DNA of 64,000 nucleotides from Thermoplasmata archaeon (GTDB lineage: Archaea > Thermoplasmatota > Thermoplasmata > RBG-16-68-12 > SOIM01). Positions 17,087-26,381 of the stretch are shown in pieces. Position 1 is the stretch's first letter, and each line of letters begins with the position of its first letter. The stretch spans positions 320,578-384,577 of the forward strand of contig JAGLME010000004.1 in assembly GCA_023140195.1 (NCBI GenBank). The letters are read 5' to 3'. The translations under genes were made by a program, and so were the position numbers. The notes beneath the pieces were generated by a model, which saw only the letters and a program-made list of their open reading frames with translations, was not told where the DNA came from and ran no database searches.

Positions 17087-18418
17087 ATGGATTCTCCACC
17101 ACCTCCACCTCCCCCTCCGCCCCTGGTGTTCGAGGAAGATCTGCCCCCACCCCCACCGCCGCCAAGGGTTGTGGTCCCGGCGATAAAACCCAAAGCACCA
17201 AAGCCAAAAGCGGCAAGGCCAGTGTCCAGACCAAGACCCGTCCGAGCAAGAAGAGTGCGGAGGCCACCGCCAAGAAGGAGGTCCGGCAAGGGCTTCATCA
17301 TTTTCAAGGTAATAGTGATCTCCTTCCTTCTTCTCATTCTCGCATTGATGCTGGTCCCCCAATTGAGGGATTCGCCGCTCCAGTGGCTTAACCCGATGTC
17401 CTACCGCCAGTTCCCGGAGATGGCCGAGTTCACGGTGGAGAGGAAGATGTCCATATCCAACGTCCAGAGCTTTGGATTCGACATTCCGCAATCCAAGAGC
17501 CTTCCGGGCGCTCAGAGGGTCCTGTCGGTCACCACCAACCCGCAACCCACGATATTGCAGAAATACGGTTACGACTGGATGGACTGGGATGCCGCGTCGG
17601 GCGAGGTCATAACAGTCAGGACCACGTACAGGACCTGGACGGTGTGGTGGGACGTCGACTCAGACACATCCCTGACGGTGTACCAGGCCAGGAAGTTCGA
17701 TCCCTCCTTCAACGCTCTTGTGATCCAGTACAACCACGATGAGTGGAGGATAGAGACCACGCATCCGGATATCGTCTCAATTGCCAGACAGCTGGAGGTG
17801 CAGGGAGGATCGGTCTACGACAACCTTGAATCAATCTTCAAGTACCTGGACAAGAACTTCGAGTACAGCACGAGAGAGGGCGGAGGCGTCAAGACCTCCA
17901 GCGCAACGCTGAACGACAGAACGGGGGACTGCGATGACATGTCCTTCCTGTTCGTGGCCATTGCGAGGGAGATGGGGATACCGGCCTGGCCGGAGCTGGG
18001 AGCCATGTACAACCCGTTGACCCACGAATGGGTGGGCCACGGCTGGATGGAGGCTTATGTTCCAACCACGACCGGGGGAGTGAACGTCACGATAGACATG
18101 GTGAACGACGAGTTCCTCGTCAGAGGCGCCAACAGGTTCGCCGACTTCAAATCCGACGGGGATGGGGACCATCTGGAGGACTATTATTACTCCTATTCGT
18201 TCATCCCCACACCATCACAGTCACCTGAGATAAACGACTATTACGTGGACAGGGCATACGACGCCACCGGAACGGTCACAGTGAAGCTGGGCCACGACGG
18301 AAGGCCTGTGCCGTTGTTCGAGTGGCTGTTGATTCTGATAGTGGCCATCGTAGCCATGGTGATAGTTCTGAAGGTCGCTAAACGGCGCGGAAGACGCCGG
18401 TCTCGGGCTCGTAGATGA
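17087..18418 (+). CDS. Transglutaminase-like membrane protein with N-terminal polyproline
   Basis: A 443-residue protein. Residues 4-12 are nine consecutive prolines and a second run of seven follows near 20-26; then comes a Pro/Arg/Lys-rich basic stretch, a TM helix at about 69-90, an outside domain, and a second TM near 415-432 with a basic tail. The outside domain is a transglutaminase/protease-like fold with the full triad: C282 (TGDCDDM), H318 (GHGWMEAY) and D337 (VTIDMVND). It may be a surface peptidase or cross-linker; the reaction is not known for this group. Polyproline this long normally needs aIF5A for translation. The 3' end overlaps the convergent zinc-ribbon gene by 41 bases. 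Confidence 0.8.
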   Translation: MDSPPPPPPPPPLVFEEDLPPPPPPPRVVVPAIKPKAPKPKAARPVSRPRPVRARRVRRPPPRRRSGKGFIIFKVIVISFLLLILALMLVPQLRDSPLQWLNPMSYRQFPEMAEFTVERKMSISNVQSFGFDIPQSKSLPGAQRVLSVTTNPQPTILQKYGYDWMDWDAASGEVITVRTTYRTWTVWWDVDSDTSLTVYQARKFDPSFNALVIQYNHDEWRIETTHPDIVSIARQLEVQGGSVYDNLESIFKYLDKNFEYSTREGGGVKTSSATLNDRTGDCDDMSFLFVAIAREMGIPAWPELGAMYNPLTHEWVGHGWMEAYVPTTTGGVNVTIDMVNDEFLVRGANRFADFKSDGDGDHLEDYYYSYSFIPTPSQSPEINDYYVDRAYDATGTVTVKLGHDGRPVPLFEWLLILIVAIVAMVIVLKVAKRRGRRRSRARR

Positions 18419-18842
18419 TGCTCTCCCTGAGCATGAGCTCCAGGCACTTGTCGACCTCCTTGACCCCCAACATCCTGAGCGCCTTCTGAAGATCATCTCT
18501 CGTGAAGCTGCCCTGGATGTCGGTGAGACCTCTGACCACGAGCTCCATTCTCTCTTGAGAATCGGTCAGGGTGGACGCCTCGGAGACCATTCTGGAGTAT
18601 GGATCGTCCACATCTGGCTTGGCAGATTCCTCCGCAAGGGCCTCCCATTCTTCGGTCCCTCCCTCCAGCTCGGCGTTCATCCTGGCGACCGCTGAGGCAA
18701 CCTCTCTCTGATCGGTAGATTCAAAGAACTTCTTCATCTCCTTGAGCTTGAGCACATTCCCGCATTGACAGCTGGCCGTCTCGTTCCTCAGGTCTGCCCC
18801 CATTGCCTTCCTGCATCTTGAGCAAAGAACCACGCCGTACAT
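18378..18842 (-). CDS. Archaeal zinc-ribbon protein (DUF1922/DUF5817-like)
   Basis: About 154 residues. The N terminus MYGVVLCSRC...CQCG is a zinc ribbon with CxxC and CxC knuckles, followed by a segment with KKFFESTDQREVA, much like small archaeal proteins of the DUF1922/DUF5817 type. The C-terminal 60 residues look like a winged helix (SFTRDDLQKALRMLG). Function unknown; a nucleic-acid role is plausible. It abuts rimI: the RimI stop ends at 18855 and an in-frame GTG starts at 18854. I prefer ATG 18842, which is preceded by GGTGAT. It is likely co-transcribed with rimI. Confidence 0.7.
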   Translation of the reverse strand: MYGVVLCSRCRKAMGADLRNETASCQCGNVLKLKEMKKFFESTDQREVASAVARMNAELEGGTEEWEALAEESAKPDVDDPYSRMVSEASTLTDSQERMELVVRGLTDIQGSFTRDDLQKALRMLGVKEVDKCLELMLRESIIYEPETGVFRAV

Positions 18843-18854
18843 CCCGTCCATCAC

Positions 18855-19307
18855 CTATTCGAACTGCTTCCTCATCAGATATGCGTCCTCTTTTCCGTCA
18901 TAGTAGCCCTTCAACACCTTTACGACCTCGTAGCCCAGAGTGGAATACAGGTTCAGAGCTTCCCGGTTCTGGGCACCGACCTCAAGGTCCACCTCGGTCA
19001 CCCCGGAATCCGCAAACCATTTCTCAGCCGTCGCCATCAATTCCCTGGCGACACCTTTCTTCCTCCATTTCGGATGGACCCCTATGGACACCACCTTCCC
19101 CTTCATGCCTCGAGCGGAGAGCATCACCGATCCAGCTGGATCGTCCTCATTGAAGTGAAGGAAGGTCTCCTCGTTCTCCCCCCTGAGGAAAATATCGATC
19201 TGGTCCTTGGTATAGCGAGCCCTGCTGAAGCACGCCCTTTCCAGCCCCAGAAGAATGGGCAGGTCCTCCACGGTGGCCTTCCTGATCACGATTCCTTCAA
19301 CGCCCAC
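18855..19307 (-). CDS. rimI: GNAT N-acetyltransferase, RimI/Ard1-like
   Basis: A 150-residue GNAT enzyme that transfers acetyl from acetyl-CoA to an amino group, probably protein N-termini. It shows the beta4-alpha3 acetyl-CoA loop as VHPKWRKKGVARELM (the R/Q-x-x-G-x-G/A type) and the family's LEVGAQNREALNLYSTLGYE region near the C terminus. The start is GTG 19307. It sits between the PKD protein gene and the zinc-ribbon gene, all on the minus strand. Confidence 0.8.
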   Translation of the reverse strand: MGVEGIVIRKATVEDLPILLGLERACFSRARYTKDQIDIFLRGENEETFLHFNEDDPAGSVMLSARGMKGKVVSIGVHPKWRKKGVARELMATAEKWFADSGVTEVDLEVGAQNREALNLYSTLGYEVVKVLKGYYDGKEDAYLMRKQFE

Positions 19308-19342
19308 TGGCTATATCTAGATTTCTTCAAGCCACGTCACGT

Positions 19343-22300
19343 TCAGAAGACATACGTCATGGTGGCAGAACCGCCGTCATCGTCGTAGACGGTCAGCGTG
19401 ATGGTGAAAGGTCCGATGGACGTGTAAGCGTGTGTGGTGTGGTCGGTGACGGTTATCGGGTTGATTTCCGGGCTCAGGGCTGGGTCGGGTGAGACTCCGT
19501 TGTTGTAGTAGGTGTTTGAGCTCGTGGTGCTGTCTCCCCAGTCCCAGTGGAATGTCAGGTCATCGCTCCCTACGTCGGAAGCGGTCGCCAGGAAGGAGAC
19601 ATTGTGTCCAACGAGGTACGGGCTGAGGTCGTCCTCCTCCCACACGTATGTCTCTGGATGCATGACGTTGAAGGTGTGGTGCAACCTGGATTCGGTGCCG
19701 TCCTCGAACTTCAGTATGACCCATCCCGGGGTCGCCCCGTTAGGCTGGCCGTTTATCGGGTCGTCATCCGGGGTGTAATATGCCACGAACGAGAAGCGGG
19801 AAGAGAAGGTCAGTGAGACGTCAGCCAGTGTGACCGCCTGGTCGTCCGGGCTGCCGGGATAGCGTATTAGATGAGCATATCCGATCTCCACGCCGTCCTC
19901 GTACAGGTAGAACTCGACATCGTGCCACTTCTCACCTGCGATCCTGAATACGATGCTCGCGTTCACGTACGCGCCGATGGCCGAGATGGTCGGTGCCACA
20001 TTCAATACATAAACGACTTCGGTCACGGTCGTAGAACCGCCGTCATCGTCCGTTACGGTAATGGTCACGGTGAAGTTGCCGTTGTCACCATAAGCGTGCG
20101 AAGCGATGTCCTGAACGCCCATGGGCCACACGCCCAGAGGGCTGTTGGGTGGATCTGGACCGACGCCGTCGTTATAGTATTCCCTGGTCTCAGAGGTCCC
20201 GTCACCCCAATCCCATGTTATGGACACATCATCGCTTCCAGCGTCGGTGATGTCCGCCGTCAGGGTGACCGAATCACCCTCGTTGATGATGTTGGAGCCT
20301 TTGACGGTCACTCCCGGAGGCAGGTTCGCAACCGAGATGTTGGTGCTCTGGGTCTCCGATCCTCCGTCATCATCGTACAGTGTAGCGATGACCGTGAAGA
20401 CGCCATTGTCTCCGTAGATGTGGGATGCAGAGAACCTTCCGGTCGCATCAGGTGGCAGATTCTCCTCGGCAAGGCCCGCGTTGACAACAGTTCCATCGCC
20501 CCAATCGATAGTTCCATCATGCGTGTCCAGCCAGCCTGGATCGGTGAACCTCGCTACGAGGTCGTAGGGTGTAGTGCCTTCGTAGACCGTTGATGGAGGA
20601 TGCACGAATTGGGTGATGTCCGGATCCACATTGAGGACATCCAAGGGCGGTGTGTCGTTCACGCCAACGCCCCCGTCATCGTCGGTCACGGTCAGGACCA
20701 CGGTGTAGATGCCGTTGTCCCCGTAAGCGTGAACCTCGGTCGCAGAAGCGCCCGCCAGGATCGTGCCGTCGCCGAAGTCCCAGTCGAATGTGTGAGTGTC
20801 GTAGATACCTGGGTCGTAATAGATGGCGTTGAACTGTATGTTGTCGCCCTCGGGGTAGGGTGGATTGAGCTCAACACCGTCCAGGTTCTCGCTGGTCCAC
20901 TGTACCGATGGCGCCACGTTGAGAACTGTGATGTTTGCCTGGGCCTGTGCGGTTGCCCCTCCGACATCGGTGACGGTGAGGGTGACGGTGCAGTCGCAAT
21001 CGTCGTAATACGTATGGGATACGTTCATTCCAGTGGCTTCGTTGTCGTTGATGTAGTTACCGTCGAAATCCAGATCCACGTTCGCGTCGAAGTCCCACGA
21101 ATAGTCCAGTATGGCGGACTTGATGAGAACGTTAACGTTATCCAGGAAGCTCTGCGCGTCATCGATCGCGAAGGCGGCTCCTCCTGTCTGTTCTCCCATG
21201 GAGATGAAAAGTGCTTGCTGAACACCGATTGCTGGTCCCGTCGGGTCAATCGACTCATCGTACATCGGGAATGCCACGACATCGTTGTAGTTGAGTATCT
21301 CCGAAGTCTCGTTGATCACATCCCAATCGCCTTGGACCACGAAAGGTCTGCCGTACCAGCTCGTGCCGGGACTCCCGTCCCCGAGCTGGGTCCACGGTGC
21401 CGAATCGCCGATGGGAACGACAATCCTCGTAGAGGCTCCGCGCCACGGATGATTGAGCGCGACATAGGCTGCCCCCTGCGCCCACCCTTCTGACATCTTC
21501 TGGTTGTAATAGTCACACCGTTTTGTCGGGTCAATGAGACCGGGTGAAGGGTTTGCTGTCTTGACATTGTAGCTGTTGGGATTGCTGATCTGCTTGTTCC
21601 TCAGACAGTCCTGGAAGACGTTCCCGTTAACATCATAACGTGCCCCATAGTCCAGCCAACCATCCATCACAGGGAACTTGATGGGGGTCTCTGTCCCGTG
21701 GTCCATGCCGTAAACAACGAAGTCCAGGTCATATCCCTGGGATATTAGGTCGGCCTCTATCTGAGGTAGTGTAATGGTCAGGATGTTCCACTCATCGGGC
21801 ATGCTTGGTGATGTATCGACAACGAAGATCATGTCCACCTTCGGGTCAGGATCGTACGATCCATAGCCGCTGAAATACGCGGTCTGGCCCTCGAAGATGG
21901 TCTGTGACGGTGGGCTCAGAACGGCCTCGGGGGGTAGGTTGCTCGACTCCCAGATTATCAGGTTGTCAGCGAATGCGTAATTGTCGAATACGCCGTCACC
22001 GTCCTTGTTCCGCAGTTGATAGTCGTCCAGGACCTGGGTGTCACCGTACACCACCACATCCGAGCCCGGTCTGGCTGGAGCACCGGCTATCTGGTCAACT
22101 GCCACCAGATCGTAACCCATCCTGTCCCTCACCAGGCTCTTTGCGGTTCCGGAGAGAATAAGCGATGAGACGCCGGCTCCGTCCAAATCCAGATCCTCAA
22201 CACCGGATGTGATCTGATCGGCGGTGATGTCATCGGCCGCGGGCTCGATGTAGTACAGCCTATTGTCAGATCTCTGCTGAATCCCCAATCCGAGGTCCGA

Positions 22301-22753
22301 GAGGAGCCTGTTGACGGTATCGATCCCGAAGTAGCCACTGTGCTCCCCCTGAACGACCAATCTCCCGCCGTTCATCAGGAAGTCCTCGATCTGGCTGATC
22401 CTGGCGGACGAGAAGAAGAAGATGCCGTTGTCATCCTCCATTCCTGGCATGATGAAGAATATGACCCTGTAGTCGTTCAGATCGGACGGCCAGACGTTGG
22501 TGTAGGTCGTTGGATACCCCATGCCATCGTAATGTGCTTTCAGATCATTGAATACTCCTCGACCTTCCCCTTGAAAGGGAGGCTGTCCGCCGTTGCCAAA
22601 ATACAGCAATATCTCATTTGTCTCCAGTCCAAGAGGTTTGAAATCATCCACCTCCTGGACCTCTGGAGAAAAGCTCAAAACATTCGCAGCAGGTATGACC
22701 AGCACCAAAGGTATGAGAACGCACGCTAGTTTCATTGGAATCGAGGCACTCAA
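19343..22753 (-). CDS. Secreted PKD-repeat protein with an inserted von Willebrand A domain
   Basis: A 1,136-residue exported protein. Signal peptide 1-27; a class I glutamine-amidotransferase-like fold at about 45-270 (YFGNGG...GGRLVVQGEHSGYFG) without an obvious catalytic Cys; residues 273-304 form the first strands of a PKD domain; 306-548 form a von Willebrand A domain with MIDAS DTSPS (D313, S315, S317); 549-612 complete the PKD fold (DYSWDFD, then VTLTVTD). At least four further PKD units with WDWGDGT/WDFGDGT motifs follow. It probably binds ligand or matrix at the surface. No C-terminal TM anchor is seen and the last PKD lacks its closing strand. TTG 22753 is preceded by a strong GGAGGTGGGG and a TATA near 22790-22799. 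Confidence 0.8.
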   Translation of the reverse strand: MSASIPMKLACVLIPLVLVIPAANVLSFSPEVQEVDDFKPLGLETNEILLYFGNGGQPPFQGEGRGVFNDLKAHYDGMGYPTTYTNVWPSDLNDYRVIFFIMPGMEDDNGIFFFSSARISQIEDFLMNGGRLVVQGEHSGYFGIDTVNRLLSDLGLGIQQRSDNRLYYIEPAADDITADQITSGVEDLDLDGAGVSSLILSGTAKSLVRDRMGYDLVAVDQIAGAPARPGSDVVVYGDTQVLDDYQLRNKDGDGVFDNYAFADNLIIWESSNLPPEAVLSPPSQTIFEGQTAYFSGYGSYDPDPKVDMIFVVDTSPSMPDEWNILTITLPQIEADLISQGYDLDFVVYGMDHGTETPIKFPVMDGWLDYGARYDVNGNVFQDCLRNKQISNPNSYNVKTANPSPGLIDPTKRCDYYNQKMSEGWAQGAAYVALNHPWRGASTRIVVPIGDSAPWTQLGDGSPGTSWYGRPFVVQGDWDVINETSEILNYNDVVAFPMYDESIDPTGPAIGVQQALFISMGEQTGGAAFAIDDAQSFLDNVNVLIKSAILDYSWDFDANVDLDFDGNYINDNEATGMNVSHTYYDDCDCTVTLTVTDVGGATAQAQANITVLNVAPSVQWTSENLDGVELNPPYPEGDNIQFNAIYYDPGIYDTHTFDWDFGDGTILAGASATEVHAYGDNGIYTVVLTVTDDDGGVGVNDTPPLDVLNVDPDITQFVHPPSTVYEGTTPYDLVARFTDPGWLDTHDGTIDWGDGTVVNAGLAEENLPPDATGRFSASHIYGDNGVFTVIATLYDDDGGSETQSTNISVANLPPGVTVKGSNIINEGDSVTLTADITDAGSDDVSITWDWGDGTSETREYYNDGVGPDPPNSPLGVWPMGVQDIASHAYGDNGNFTVTITVTDDDGGSTTVTEVVYVLNVAPTISAIGAYVNASIVFRIAGEKWHDVEFYLYEDGVEIGYAHLIRYPGSPDDQAVTLADVSLTFSSRFSFVAYYTPDDDPINGQPNGATPGWVILKFEDGTESRLHHTFNVMHPETYVWEEDDLSPYLVGHNVSFLATASDVGSDDLTFHWDWGDSTTSSNTYYNNGVSPDPALSPEINPITVTDHTTHAYTSIGPFTITLTVYDDDGGSATMTYVF

Positions 22754-22825
22754 GAAACCCCACCTCCTAGGCGGTATATGGATTCACTGACTATTAAGCA
22801 TTGCTGGGCGGTCTTCGAACTGGTC

Positions 22826-23491
22826 TCAGCGACCCTTGCCCACGACCCTCTCGAGCACCTCGTAGCCTCTCACCGCGTCCTCCTTGTTGAGGATGAAAGT
22901 GAGCTCTGTGTTGGTGGACACTATCTCGAGGATGTTTATGTTGTCCCATGCCAGGTTTCTCACGATGTTGAAGATGACGCCTGGGGTATACAGAAAATCT
23001 TTAGAGAGGGTAAGTGTCAAAGACACCAGGCCAGTCTCCACATTCAGTATATTCTCGCCCTTCAGGAACTTCAGGGCCCTCTCCCGATATCTCTCGTTGG
23101 TCACTATGCTGACCTCGTATCTTCCGTGAACGGCATTGAGGATGTCACCGGTCTCGAAATCGACTATGTCATACAGTTGCTTGAGCTTGTCCAGTAGTGT
23201 TGGTGATCTGCGGACTGCTATGTCGCATATGTCTGTCTTCAGTATGATCTCGGACGTGTAATCGAAGGAGACCTTGCCCTTCTCCTTGAGGGTCTCGGCG
23301 TACCTGCGCAAGGCCATCACGATGGCGTGGTGTCTGACCTTCTTGCCCAATTCCTTCTCGATATCTGGCTTGAGCTGTTCTGCCAGCGAACCGAATGAAA
23401 CGATTCCCCTGCTCATCGCCTCCAGGACGAAGACCCTGTCCCTGACCAACTTCTGGGCTACGTGGCTGACCGTCACCATAACTTTCACCAT
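22826..23491 (-). CDS. ACT-domain protein with N-terminal helix-turn-helix-like region, possible lys/arg regulator
   Basis: A 221-residue protein. Residues 1-95 are helical and look like a small helix-turn-helix (IVSFGSLAEQLKPDIEKELG, then HHAIVMALRRYAE). The rest forms two ACT-like modules; the last (TPGVIFNIVRNLAWDNINIL) resembles the ligand-binding ACT units of aspartokinases. Similar archaeal ACT proteins are uncharacterised. The gene is divergent from lysW, with only 69 bases between start codons, a shared TATA box and an 18-base palindrome 7 bases before its own ATG. I infer an amino-acid-responsive, self-regulated repressor of the lys operon; this is not shown. Confidence 0.7.
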   Translation of the reverse strand: MVKVMVTVSHVAQKLVRDRVFVLEAMSRGIVSFGSLAEQLKPDIEKELGKKVRHHAIVMALRRYAETLKEKGKVSFDYTSEIILKTDICDIAVRRSPTLLDKLKQLYDIVDFETGDILNAVHGRYEVSIVTNERYRERALKFLKGENILNVETGLVSLTLTLSKDFLYTPGVIFNIVRNLAWDNINILEIVSTNTELTFILNKEDAVRGYEVLERVVGKGR

Positions 23492-23497
23492 TCCGTT

Positions 23498-23515
23498 TTG
23501 TGATTATAGTCACAA
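23498..23515. promoter_or_regulatory. Palindromic operator candidate between the ACT gene and lysW
   Basis: TTGTGATTATAGTCACAA has perfect six-base arms (TTGTGA / TCACAA) around TTATAG and matches its own reverse complement at 16 of 18 positions. It covers the expected transcript start of the ACT gene and lies just upstream of the TATA box as read toward lysW, a good place to control both genes. Confidence 0.55.
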
Positions 23516-23522
23516 TGAGTTC

Positions 23523-23531
23523 TTATATAAT
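23523..23531. promoter_or_regulatory. Shared TATA box for the ACT gene and lysW
   Basis: TTATATAAT is nearly symmetric. It lies 34 bases before the lysW ATG (23561) and about 36 bases before the ACT gene ATG (23491), so it can serve both directions. Confidence 0.5.
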
Positions 23532-23560
23532 GATTTTGTTAGAAGCGGGTACGTGATATC

Positions 23561-23722
23561 ATGGCCGAATGCATCGAATGCGGAGCACAGATAGCACTAT
23601 CAAAACCTGAGAAAGGAGAGATCGTGGATTGTCTGGAATGCGGCACCGAACTCGAGGTCGTCACCGACAATCCCATCGCGCTGGCCCTTGCACCTCAGGA
23701 AGAGGAAGATTGGGGCGAGTAA
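23561..23722 (+). CDS. lysW: Amino-group carrier protein LysW
   Basis: A 53-residue acidic carrier. Its C-terminal glutamate, in the conserved ending EDWGE, is joined by LysX to the alpha-amino group of alpha-aminoadipate or glutamate, protecting it while the side chain is processed. The zinc-binding knuckles CIECG (C4/C7) and CLECG (C24/C27) are present. It is first in the lysWXYZJK operon, 18 bases before lysX, and is probably translated from a nearly leaderless message. Confidence 0.95.
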   Translation: MAECIECGAQIALSKPEKGEIVDCLECGTELEVVTDNPIALALAPQEEEDWGE

Positions 23723-23740
23723 CCAGGAAGGTAGGATGAC

Positions 23741-24580
23741 ATGAAGTTGGGATTCCTATATTCGATAATCCGAAAGGACGAGAAGATGCTCCTTGAGGAG
23801 ATACGTAACCGGAACGTCGACCTGCAGAAGATCGACGACAGGGAGACCATGTTCGAGATCGAGAACAACGGCTGGAACATGGACGTGATCCTGGAGAGGA
23901 GCGTCAGTCACTCGAGAGCCCTGCATGCACTGGAGTTCTTCGACCTGTACGGAATCCCGACTGTGAACACCCACGATGTGGCCAGGATATGCGGGAACAA
24001 GGCGACGAGTTCGCTTGCACTTGCCCGAAGCAACGTTCCAATTCCAAAAACGATAGTCGCTTTCACGCCGGAAACGGCTTTGCAGGCCATGGAGAAGGTC
24101 GGCTACCCGGTCGTACTGAAACCGGTCACTGGGTCATGGGGGAGATTGCTGTCCAAGATAAACGATAGGGAAGCTGGGGAAACGATACTGGAACACAAGG
24201 TCATACTCGGCGGCTATCATCATTCTATATTCTATGTTCAAGAGTATATCGAGAAACCCGGTCGGGACATCAGGACGTTCGTGGTGGGGGATGAGACGGT
24301 TGCCGCCATCTACAGAAGTTCAAAGCACTGGATAACCAACACCGCAAGGGGAGGCGAGGTGAGCCGATGCGAGGTCACCGATGAACTGAACGAGATCAGC
24401 CTCAAGGCCAGCGAGGCGGTTGGAGGCGGGGTGCTGGCTATCGACATTTTCGAGACTCCCGACGGTCCACTCGTGAACGAGGTGAACTACACGATGGAGT
24501 TCAGGAACTCGGTGGGGCCTTCAGGTGTCAACATTCCGGCCAAGATAATCGATTACGTGGAGGAGGTCGGGCGCAGATGA
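23741..24580 (+). CDS. lysX: LysW--aminoadipate/glutamate ligase LysX
   Basis: A 279-residue ATP-grasp ligase (RimK-like) that joins the amino group of alpha-aminoadipate (lysine route) or glutamate (arginine route) to the LysW C terminus. The ATP-grasp parts are clear: [26 protein letters not shown] and the metal-binding [14 protein letters not shown]. The last motif resembles that of the Thermus LysX. Whether it is specific or dual, as in Thermococcus kodakarensis, cannot be decided by eye. Its stop overlaps the lysY start in ATGA. Confidence 0.92.
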   Translation: MKLGFLYSIIRKDEKMLLEEIRNRNVDLQKIDDRETMFEIENNGWNMDVILERSVSHSRALHALEFFDLYGIPTVNTHDVARICGNKATSSLALARSNVPIPKTIVAFTPETALQAMEKVGYPVVLKPVTGSWGRLLSKINDREAGETILEHKVILGGYHHSIFYVQEYIEKPGRDIRTFVVGDETVAAIYRSSKHWITNTARGGEVSRCEVTDELNEISLKASEAVGGGVLAIDIFETPDGPLVNEVNYTMEFRNSVGPSGVNIPAKIIDYVEEVGRR

Positions 24581-25599
24581 GGGTCGGGATCGTGGGAGGT
24601 TCCGGCTACACTGGTGGAGAACTGGTTCGACTTCTTCTGATGCATCCAGAGGTTGAGATCTCAATCATAACTTCCGAATCGTACAAGGGCAAGATGGTCA
24701 AGAGAGTCCACCCCAATCTGAGAGGTGTAACGGACCTGAAGTTCTCCGGAATGGACGAACTGGATTCTTATGATCTACTGTGTTGCGGGCTTCCTCACGG
24801 GATGACCATGGAGAGGATGCCGGAATTCCTGGAGCACGCTGACAGGGTGATAGACCTGAGCGGGGATTTCAGACTTAGGAACCCTGAAGATTACCAAACC
24901 TGGTACGGCGTGGAGCATCCAAACCCGGAGCTTCTGAGCGAGGCCGTCTACGGTATCCCGGAACTGCACAGAGAGGAGATACGAAAGGCTAGATTGGTCA
25001 GTGGAGCGGGTTGTCTGGCCACATCTGCGATACTGGGACTGCACCCTCTGGCAAAGGAAGGACTCATCACGGGGACCGCTGTCATAGATTCCAAGGTGGG
25101 GTCCTCGGCAACGGGCGCAAAGAGCTCCAGATCAACACATCATCCCGAAAGGAGCGGGGTGGTAAGGAGCTACAAGCCAACCATGCACAGGCACACGGCG
25201 GAGATGGAGCAGGAACTGGGCGTGGATGCCGCCTTTTCACCGCACGCGGTGGAGATGGTCAGGGGAATACTGTCAACATGTCACATCTTCCTGGACGAGC
25301 CGTTGGAGGAGAAGGATGTCTGGGGAGTCTACAGATCGGCCTACGGTGACGAGCCGTTCATCAGGATAGTCAAGGAGAAGAGCGGGATATACCGCTATCC
25401 GGAGCCCAAGCTTCTGATCGGGTCGAACTACTGCGATATCGGCTTCGAAAGGGAAGGCAGGAACAACCGACTGGTGGTCATGAGCGCCATAGACAATCTG
25501 ATGAAGGGAGCCGCTGGTCAGGCTGTGCAGTGCTTGAACGTCATGTACGGATTCGAGGAGACTCTGGGTCTGGAGACGATCGGGCTCCATCCCATCTAG
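24577..25599 (+). CDS. lysY: LysW-linked aminoadipyl/glutamyl phosphate reductase (ArgC family)
   Basis: A 340-residue NADPH-dependent reductase that turns the LysW-bound acyl phosphate into the semialdehyde. Rossmann motif [14 protein letters not shown] at the N terminus; catalytic C146 in SGAGCLAT; the family's HRHTAEMEQ segment later. Full length. It follows lysX with a four-base overlap and precedes lysZ by 8 bases. Confidence 0.92.
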   Translation: MRVGIVGGSGYTGGELVRLLLMHPEVEISIITSESYKGKMVKRVHPNLRGVTDLKFSGMDELDSYDLLCCGLPHGMTMERMPEFLEHADRVIDLSGDFRLRNPEDYQTWYGVEHPNPELLSEAVYGIPELHREEIRKARLVSGAGCLATSAILGLHPLAKEGLITGTAVIDSKVGSSATGAKSSRSTHHPERSGVVRSYKPTMHRHTAEMEQELGVDAAFSPHAVEMVRGILSTCHIFLDEPLEEKDVWGVYRSAYGDEPFIRIVKEKSGIYRYPEPKLLIGSNYCDIGFEREGRNNRLVVMSAIDNLMKGAAGQAVQCLNVMYGFEETLGLETIGLHPI

Positions 25600-25607
25600 G
25601 TGATTGA

Positions 25608-26381
25608 ATGATAGTTGTGAAGGTCGGCGGCGCTGAAGGGATTAACATCCAGAACGTCATCCAAGACCTGGCAGGTTATGATCAGTTCGTCCTGGTGCAC
25701 GGATGTTCTTCACTAGTGAACAAGATGTCCCAGGAGGCCGGCCATCCACCCCGAATGGTCACATCAGTTTCAGGTTACACCAGCAGGTTCACGGACAAGA
25801 GGACGATGGATATCTTCGAGAAGGCCAATGTCAAGATAAACGCGGATATAGTATCCTCATTCAGGGAATTGGGGATCGATGCGGTCGGACTTGCAGGAGT
25901 TGACGGTGGGGTGCTGCGCGCAAGAAGAAAGGATGCTATAAAGATAATAGAAGACGGGAAGAAGAAGGTCCTTCGCGGGGATTACACGGGCAAGATCGAA
26001 TCGGTGAACGTAGAGGTGCTGAGAACCCTGCTCGATGCCGGTCAACTTCCGGTAGTGGCACCAATTGCGGTATCCCATGAGAATGAAGCGGTGAACGTGG
26101 ACGGGGACAGGGCGGCCGCTGCGATCGCAGGTGCATTGGGAGCTGAGACCCTGATATTCCTTTCTAATGTTCCAGGCCTGATGGATCTGGAGAATGATCG
26201 GCCTATTGACAGAATTACAGTCGATGACTCGATGAACTACGCCAAGGGCAGGATGAGGAAGAAGATGCTCGGAGCGAAGGAGGCCTTGGAATCTGGAATC
26301 CGACGGGTCATACTTAGTGACGCGAACACGGAGATGCCAGTAACGGATGCCATGAACGGAGCCGGAACGGTGATCGAATGA
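25608..26381 (+). CDS. lysZ: LysW-linked aminoadipate/glutamate kinase (ArgB family)
   Basis: A 257-residue amino-acid-kinase-fold enzyme that phosphorylates the side-chain carboxyl of LysW-bound aminoadipate or glutamate. Visible: VVKVGGAEG at the N terminus, the LVHGCSS loop (HGG in acetylglutamate kinases), VNVDGDRAAAAIAGALGAE, and the ATP-site lysine region GRMRKKMLGAKEAL. It overlaps lysJ by four bases. Confidence 0.92.
   Translation: MIVVKVGGAEGINIQNVIQDLAGYDQFVLVHGCSSLVNKMSQEAGHPPRMVTSVSGYTSRFTDKRTMDIFEKANVKINADIVSSFRELGIDAVGLAGVDGGVLRARRKDAIKIIEDGKKKVLRGDYTGKIESVNVEVLRTLLDAGQLPVVAPIAVSHENEAVNVDGDRAAAAIAGALGAETLIFLSNVPGLMDLENDRPIDRITVDDSMNYAKGRMRKKMLGAKEALESGIRRVILSDANTEMPVTDAMNGAGTVIE

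Noticed and set aside
17055-17545. Gly/Trp-rich open frames opposite the polyproline start of the transglutaminase-like gene
   Set aside because: They are shadows of proline codons read on the other strand; the + strand gene has a TATA box and a clear catalytic domain.
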